NCBI GenBank assembly: GCA_964445985.1
Contig: CAYUMU010000027.1
Location: forward strand, 1-64,000
Direction of reading: 5' to 3'
From: CAYUMU01 sp964445985
GTDB lineage: Bacteria; Planctomycetota; Planctomycetia; Pirellulales; S012-138
DNA: 64,000 bases
The translations under genes were made by a program, and so were the position numbers. Below, one piece after another: positions 59,490 through 64,000 of this stretch; position 1 is the stretch's first letter, and each line of letters opens with the position of its first letter. The notes beneath the pieces are model-generated. The model saw nothing but the letters and a program-made list of their open reading frames with translations. It had not been told where the DNA came from and did no database searches.

Positions 59490-60941
59490 ATGCTCACACG
59501 GATTGAGCTCACCAATTTCATGTCGCACCGGCACACGGTGATCGAACCAGGGCCTGGTTTGACCGTGCTCGTGGGGCCTAATAATTGCGGTAAGAGCGCC
59601 GTGGCGGCGGCCTTGCAAATTCTTTGCACCAACGAGAATTCGACGTATGTGGTTCGGCATGGCGCCCGCGATTGCCAGATCCTTGTAACCACCGACGACG
59701 GAAACGAAGTGGCCTGGCGGCGACAAAAAGCTCCCAGCTACACCATCAACGGCCAAAAGTTCGACCGCTTGGGCATGGGCGGTTTACCGGCCGAACTTCA
59801 TCAGGCATTGCGGCTGCCGAAGGTCGATGCCGGCAACAACACCGATTTTGACGTCCATTTTGGCCTGCAAAAGTCGCCCATTTTTCTCCTCGGCAGCACG
59901 GGCTCGCATGCCGCGAAGTTCTTCGCCGCCAGTAGCGATGTGATTCGCCTGGTGGAGATTCAAAAACGGCACAAAGACAAGCTGAGCGACAGCAAGAAAG
60001 AGAAGAAAGACCTCGAGAAGAAGTCGAAGCAGCTCAACGCCGAGTTGGAACTCCTTAAGCCGGCCGTCGAACTGGACCGTCGCCTGGAAGTAGCCGAAGG
60101 TCTCCACGACCAAATAACTCGGGAACAAACCTTGCTAGCCGGGGCTGAATTGCATCTGCGGCATTGGAGCGACCAGTCTCGGCAGTTTGAACAGCAGTCG
60201 CAGCGGCAACAAGTGCTTGGCAAATTGCCGTCGCCGCCGCAGTTGGCCGACACGGACGGGCTGGCGGATCGCGTCGAGTGCCTGGCCGTCACAATGGAAA
60301 AACGGGCCGCCTGTGAACAGCTTCAAGGTGTTCTCGCGAGGGTCTTACCCCCGCCTGCGTTGCACGATGTCGAACATTTAGAGCGTTGCGTGGCGAGGCT
60401 CGCCAGTTTGGACGTTGAGGTTCAAAAAGGGACCGGCCAGGCCACGGTTCTGGCCAAACTAAGTACGCCGCCAACGATGGCCGATGCCGCATCGCTAGAA
60501 GCGCATATTCGCAAGCAGCAGGTCGCCCACATTGAAGGTCGTCGTTCGGCCAGTCACCTGGCCGCGCTGCAGCCGTTGGCCCCTCCCCCTGCACTGGTCG
60601 AAGTTGCTGCATTGGAAGCGACGATCGAACATATTCAGCGATCCCAGCAACAGTTCCGGCAACTGGAAGCCAGAGGCAATGCGATCGCGAACCTCGACGA
60701 ACCGCCTGAAGTTGTGCTTCCGGCGCCGCTCGATCAGCTAATCGGGGCGCTAGCCAAGTGGACTCGCGACGTTGCCGCTGGCGAAGCCGCATTGAAGCGG
60801 CTCGAAGCCGAACTCGCGAAAACCGAACAGGCCATTCGAGAAATTGCCTCCAGCAGTAATTGCCCCACCTGCGGCGCTCCGCTCGATGCCGACCGGCTTC
60901 TGGCCCAAGGCGGGTTTCCCGGAGGGCACGCCCATGACTGA
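59490..60941 (+). CDS. Split SbcC/Rad50-like protein, N-terminal ATPase lobe with zinc-hook arm
   Basis: A 483-residue protein. Walker A is VGPNNCGKSA (core at 29-36) right after the SMC-family start (LTRIELTNFMSHRHTV). The following region has KKEKKDLEKKSKQLNAELEL and further coiled-coil sequence to about residue 455, and the chain ends SNCPTCGAPLD with Cys458 and Cys461. CxxC at the tip of a coiled coil is the Rad50/SbcC zinc hook, which dimerises two arms through zinc. In normal SbcC the chain turns at the hook and returns to a C-terminal lobe; here it stops 22 residues beyond, with no signature motif or Walker B. The missing lobe is encoded at 62257. The next gene starts before this one ends. 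Confidence 0.85.
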   Translation: MLTRIELTNFMSHRHTVIEPGPGLTVLVGPNNCGKSAVAAALQILCTNENSTYVVRHGARDCQILVTTDDGNEVAWRRQKAPSYTINGQKFDRLGMGGLPAELHQALRLPKVDAGNNTDFDVHFGLQKSPIFLLGSTGSHAAKFFAASSDVIRLVEIQKRHKDKLSDSKKEKKDLEKKSKQLNAELELLKPAVELDRRLEVAEGLHDQITREQTLLAGAELHLRHWSDQSRQFEQQSQRQQVLGKLPSPPQLADTDGLADRVECLAVTMEKRAACEQLQGVLARVLPPPALHDVEHLERCVARLASLDVEVQKGTGQATVLAKLSTPPTMADAASLEAHIRKQQVAHIEGRRSASHLAALQPLAPPPALVEVAALEATIEHIQRSQQQFRQLEARGNAIANLDEPPEVVLPAPLDQLIGALAKWTRDVAAGEAALKRLEAELAKTEQAIREIASSSNCPTCGAPLDADRLLAQGGFPGGHAHD

Positions 60942-61893
60942 AGCAGCCTATCGCGGGCTGCTGATGATTGGCGACCCGCATTTGGAAGGCCGAGCGCCGG
61001 GCTTCCGCAAAGACGAATATCCGCGTGTGATTCTGGATAAGCTGGCCTGGTGCCTGGAATACGCCAGGCAGGAGCAACTGCTGCCGGCCATCTTGGGCGA
61101 TCTGTTCGATAAGCCCCGCGACAACCCTAACTGGATGCTGGTGGAACTGCTCAAGTTGTTTCAGTCCGAAGTGCTCGCGCTCTACGGCAATCACGATGTT
61201 CATCAAACGGCCGAGCTAACGTCGGATGATTCGCTCAGCTTGCTCGTCACGGCTGGCCGGCTAAACCTAATTCACCCTCAAAGTCCGTGGCGGGGCGTCA
61301 TGGGTGGGCGCAACGTGGTGGTCGGCGGCTCCAACTATCGCCAGCCGATTCCCAAGAAGTTTCCTCTCGAAGCCGATTCTACTCACGATGCCACGTCTCT
61401 CGTGATCTGGCTCACGCATCACGATCTCTTGATTCCAGGTTACGATGAAGGCCGAATCAAGCCGTATGAAGCGGATGGAATCGATATCATGGTCAATGGC
61501 CACATCCATCGCCGCCTGGCCGACGTGCCCCAGGGCCGCACCCTCTGGATCACGCCGGGCAATATCTCTCGCCGCAAGCGCGGCGACGCGACGCGAGCCC
61601 ACGTGCCATCGGCGTTGCGAATTGATGTTTTGCCCCAAGCTTACGACATTCGCTACGTGGAAGTGCCGCATCAGTCGTTTGAGGAAGTCTTTCATGAGGC
61701 GGTGACCGAAACGACGGAGAACGCGTCGCGTTCGGAATTTGTCGCCGGCCTGGCCGAGTTGCAAACGCGCCGCACAAGCAGCGGCGCCGGCTTAGTAGAA
61801 TTCTTGGAACACAATTTGAGCCAGTTCGAGCCGTCGGTGGCCGACGAGATTCGCCGCCTGGCCAAGGAGGTAATTCCCGATGCCCCCACGTAA
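60934..61893 (+). CDS. SbcD/Mre11-like metallophosphoesterase
   Basis: A 319-residue nuclease-type phosphoesterase. All motifs of the calcineurin-like fold are present: Asp14 and His16 in IGDPHLEG, Asp56 in LGDLFD, Asn86-His87-Asp88 in YGNHDVHQ, His162 in LTHHDL, and His190/His192 in NGHIHRR. In Mre11 these bind two metal ions for DNA cleavage. It overlaps the N-lobe gene by 8 bases and is preceded by GGAGGG, so translation is probably coupled. The C-terminal helical part may carry the Rad50-binding region. SbcD proteins are usually about 400 residues. Confidence 0.88.
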   Translation: MTEAAYRGLLMIGDPHLEGRAPGFRKDEYPRVILDKLAWCLEYARQEQLLPAILGDLFDKPRDNPNWMLVELLKLFQSEVLALYGNHDVHQTAELTSDDSLSLLVTAGRLNLIHPQSPWRGVMGGRNVVVGGSNYRQPIPKKFPLEADSTHDATSLVIWLTHHDLLIPGYDEGRIKPYEADGIDIMVNGHIHRRLADVPQGRTLWITPGNISRRKRGDATRAHVPSALRIDVLPQAYDIRYVEVPHQSFEEVFHEAVTETTENASRSEFVAGLAELQTRRTSSGAGLVEFLEHNLSQFEPSVADEIRRLAKEVIPDAPT

Positions 61894-62215
61894 AGTAAGT
61901 GAAACCACGAGCGATACCAGCAGTGAACTCCAGGACATGGAGACCCTTCAACAGCGTCACCAGATGCTTCACAAGAAGCACATTGAAACCGGAGCGAATC
62001 TCAAGAACGCTCGGGACCGGCTTGACGAACTTCAGAGAGAAGCCACCGAGAAGTACGGCACCAGCGACATTGATGAACTGCGCCAAAAGCTGGCCACGAT
62101 GAAGGCCGAGAACGAGGAAAAGCGGCGAGCTTATCAAGCGGAGTTGGACGACATTGAACGCGAATTGAAGCGGGTGGAATCCAGCTTCGAGGACGCCGCT
62201 CAGCCGGGTGAGTGA
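61880..62215 (+). CDS. Small coiled-coil protein of the split SbcCD operon
   Basis: A 111-residue, highly charged protein with heptad-like stretches (LQQRHQMLHKKHIETGANLK, then ELRQKLATMKAENEEKRRAY, then LDDIERELKRVESSF) and no cysteine. It overlaps the nuclease gene by 14 bases and has AAGGAGG 9 bases before its ATG, a very good ribosome binding site. It shows no catalytic motif. It could supply the second, returning coiled-coil arm that neither SbcC half encodes, or act as an adaptor; both are inference. Confidence 0.7.
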   Translation: MPPRKVSETTSDTSSELQDMETLQQRHQMLHKKHIETGANLKNARDRLDELQREATEKYGTSDIDELRQKLATMKAENEEKRRAYQAELDDIERELKRVESSFEDAAQPGE

Positions 62216-62256
62216 AACCTGGCGCGCGAGCATCCAAACCGTGGGAGCATAACCTG

Positions 62257-62964
62257 ATGGCCACCGGCCAAGTCAACAATCCGGAAGCGGCCGAAGTTGC
62301 GTCGGCCGCCACGATGCGCTCACCCTCCAATGCGCGGCGGCTGGTTAATCGCTTGCTTGATAAGCGCAATGATCGTGTTAATGTCTCAGTCCAATTCGAC
62401 AAGCGGTTTCGCCAACTCAACGCCTATCTCGGCATTGCCGACCAGGTCACCCTCGCCTTGGAGCAATTAAACAGTCAGCTCTTTGCCCAGGTGCTGGGCA
62501 TCGTGCAGGAAAAGCTATCCGTTGCGCTTCAGGAAATTCTCGATCAGCCCATCTGCTTGAAGGCAAAGGCCGACTTCAAAAGTGGGGCCGCCGTGGTGGA
62601 GTTCAATATCGAGCGTGACGGGCACAGCGAAGACATCTTGCGGGGCCAAGGGGGCTCGGTAGCCAACATCCTCAGCGTGGGGTTGCGGATCTTCGCTCTT
62701 TCGCAACTCGATGAAAGCAAGCACCGCCGTTTCTTGGTGCTCGATGAGCAGGATTGCTGGCTGCGGCCCGACCTGGTTCCGCAATTGGTGAAGATCGTCG
62801 CCCAGGCGGGCCGGGAACTGGGTTTTCAAACTTTGATGATCAGCCATCACGACGTGGAAAGCTTCGTGCAATATGCCGACAAGGTGTATGAGTTTGCTCC
62901 TGGACCCGACGGGGTTCAGGTGCGAGAAAGACAAACTCGGCCGCGGTACGAGGACCCAAGCTAG
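62257..62964 (+). CDS. Split SbcC/Rad50-like protein, C-terminal ATPase lobe
   Basis: A 235-residue protein with the second half of an SMC/Rad50 ATPase head: signature motif LRGQGGSVANILSVG at about 128-142, Walker B FLVLDEQD at 159-166 with Glu164, and the H-loop in MISHHDVES at about 194-202. It contains no Walker A, so it cannot act alone; it should complete the head with the N-lobe protein. The first 60 residues are basic, with little room for a long coiled coil. The ATG at 62257 has GGGAG about 9 bases upstream; a GTG at 62212 overlaps the previous stop by 4 bases and gives 15 more residues. The GAF gene follows after 173 bp. Confidence 0.82.
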   Translation: MATGQVNNPEAAEVASAATMRSPSNARRLVNRLLDKRNDRVNVSVQFDKRFRQLNAYLGIADQVTLALEQLNSQLFAQVLGIVQEKLSVALQEILDQPICLKAKADFKSGAAVVEFNIERDGHSEDILRGQGGSVANILSVGLRIFALSQLDESKHRRFLVLDEQDCWLRPDLVPQLVKIVAQAGRELGFQTLMISHHDVESFVQYADKVYEFAPGPDGVQVRERQTRPRYEDPS

Positions 62965-63137
62965 GATTGGTTGGCACATTCGGCAGGACCGCGATGTTTC
63001 GCCCTGGCCTTGCGCTCCCGGCTCGGTTTCGTGGGCCGCGACGGCAAGGAGCATTGGACCGGAGCAGCCCCATCAGCGTATCATTTCGATATCCCGCTGG
63101 CCTTTCCCCGTGCGACTCAGGCGATACCCGACCGAAT

Positions 63138-64000
63138 ATGCCCGACCCGACCGAGTTCCCCCAGATTCAAGGAGTGGCCACGGCTGAATTGGCGGCGTAC
63201 ATCGCACTGGCCGCGGCCCGCGAAACGGCCGTTGAACCTTTCTTGAATTCTTCGCTCGGTCAACTGCTGCAACCTCTGGGGTGTTCGAGCGCCAGCGTGG
63301 TTCTGCAGAATGGCGGCGAGTGGCAAACGGTGGCCCGTGTCGGTGGCCGCTCATCGCCCCCCGTTCAATTGCTGGCCGAAGTTCTGGATTCAGACGCCGC
63401 GGCGCGCGAGGGCAAGACCTGGGCTTGCCCCCTCCGCGCGCAAACCCAGTTGGCCGATGCCCTGGTGCTCGACGACCTGCCGTTGGAACGCACGGCGTTG
63501 GCCCTCTTCCTGGCGAAATTCATCGGCGAGGCGCTCGCTGAGGTGCGCAAGCGCCAAGCCGCTCAGCAGCGAATTTACCGGCTCGAGGCCATTCTCGAAA
63601 TCGCCGGCAAGTGGAACCAGACTCACGAAATGGAACCGCTGCTCGTGCAAATGGCCGAAGCCGCCACGCGGTTGCTGAACGCCGATCGCGCCAGTATTTT
63701 TCTCTGGGATCGGCCCAACAAGCAACTCGTGGGCCGGCCGGCCCTGGGGGTCAAGTCGGGTGAGTTGCGCGTGCCCGATAATGCCGGCGTGGTGGGGCGA
63801 GTGGTGCAAACGGGAGAAATTCAGCGGGTCGATCGCTATCTGGGGCAAGATCAGATCGACCGCCGCGTGGATGCCAAGCTCGGCTACCAAACCCAAACCC
63901 TCATTTGCGTGCCGCTTCACGGAGCCAAGGGGGAGCGATTCGGCGCGTTCGAGGTTTTGAACAAAAAGACCGGCAACTTCTCGGCTGAAGACGAAGAAGC
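63138..64000 (+). CDS. GAF-domain protein, partial (runs off the window)
   Basis: Open for at least 287 codons to the end of the window from ATG 63138 (MPDPTEFPQIQGVATAEL). The first 130 residues form a weakly recognised sensory-like region (SLGQLLQPLGCSSASVVLQN, TWACPLRAQTQLADALVL). From about residue 150 a GAF domain is clear: LEAILEIAGKWNQTHEMEPL, LLNADRASIFLWDRPNKQL, AGVVGRVVQTGEI, LICVPLHGAKGERFGAFEVL and NKKTGNFSAEDEE. The C-terminal effector (sigma-54 activator, kinase, phosphatase or cyclase) lies outside. Its promoter lies in the 173-bp gap after the split SbcC operon. Confidence 0.85.
   Translation, partial: MPDPTEFPQIQGVATAELAAYIALAAARETAVEPFLNSSLGQLLQPLGCSSASVVLQNGGEWQTVARVGGRSSPPVQLLAEVLDSDAAAREGKTWACPLRAQTQLADALVLDDLPLERTALALFLAKFIGEALAEVRKRQAAQQRIYRLEAILEIAGKWNQTHEMEPLLVQMAEAATRLLNADRASIFLWDRPNKQLVGRPALGVKSGELRVPDNAGVVGRVVQTGEIQRVDRYLGQDQIDRRVDAKLGYQTQTLICVPLHGAKGERFGAFEVLNKKTGNFSAEDEE

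Noticed and set aside
60941..62257. Frameshift or assembly error joining the two SbcC lobes
   Set aside because: A complete nuclease gene and a small coiled-coil gene with its own strong ribosome binding site lie between the lobes, so one frameshift cannot explain the split.

Overview
GC-rich bacterial DNA that reads as a planctomycete chromosome segment, probably from the Pirellulales. The evidence is a DUF1549/DUF1553 cytochrome protein paired with a DUF1501 protein, a 1092-residue PVC-type membrane-bound dehydrogenase with HEAT repeats and a terminal haem motif, a PQQ-type sugar dehydrogenase fused to CxxCH motifs, a short lysine/alanine-rich histone H1-like protein, and many secreted proteins of unknown function. 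No rRNA, intact insertion sequence, prophage or CRISPR array is visible. Two tRNA genes are present: Val-UAC at 44100 and a CAU tRNA at 49342. All calls come from reading translations and motifs; no database search was run.

Layout. 0.3-7 kb: MFS transporter with an unusual coiled-coil insertion, small hypotheticals, a Gfo/Idh/MocA oxidoreductase and a Pro/Ser-rich exported protein with a clear terminator. 7.3-13.4 kb: M24 peptidase, accB-accC (biotin carrier and biotin carboxylase), dapF and a UbiD-family decarboxylase. 13.4-16.9 kb: mnmA preceded by a tandem-duplication scar, with two diverged MacB-like periplasmic-domain genes and a 58-bp stub of the mnmA 5' end. 17.4-21 kb: exported and membrane hypotheticals, a BON-domain protein and an alpha/beta hydrolase. 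21.5-24.9 kb: a compact type II fatty-acid-like cluster (dehydratase, long acyl carrier protein, second dehydratase, KAS II). 24.9-30.8 kb (minus): three genes for a cytochrome/DUF1501 pair and a large exported protein. 31-38.3 kb: Dps, a halogenase-like flavoprotein, SDR, TIM-barrel isomerase, ThpR, LarB and the H1-like protein. 38.8-43.8 kb: M32 carboxypeptidase and the giant PVC dehydrogenase. 44-50 kb: two methyltransferases around a CaMKII-association-domain protein, an Hsp70 homologue and an iron/cobalamin-type ABC ATPase. 50.7-57 kb: PQQ/cytochrome fusion, O-antigen ligase-like protein and a beta-propeller protein. 57.1-59.4 kb: a two-component system.

The most unusual locus is 59490-62964. 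Four tightly packed genes look like an Mre11-Rad50 (SbcD-SbcC) machine whose ATPase is split over separate polypeptides: an N-terminal lobe with Walker A and a long arm ending in a CxxC zinc-hook motif, an Mre11-like nuclease, a small cysteine-free coiled-coil protein, and a C-terminal lobe with the signature motif, Walker B and H-loop. A GAF-domain gene follows and runs off the window.
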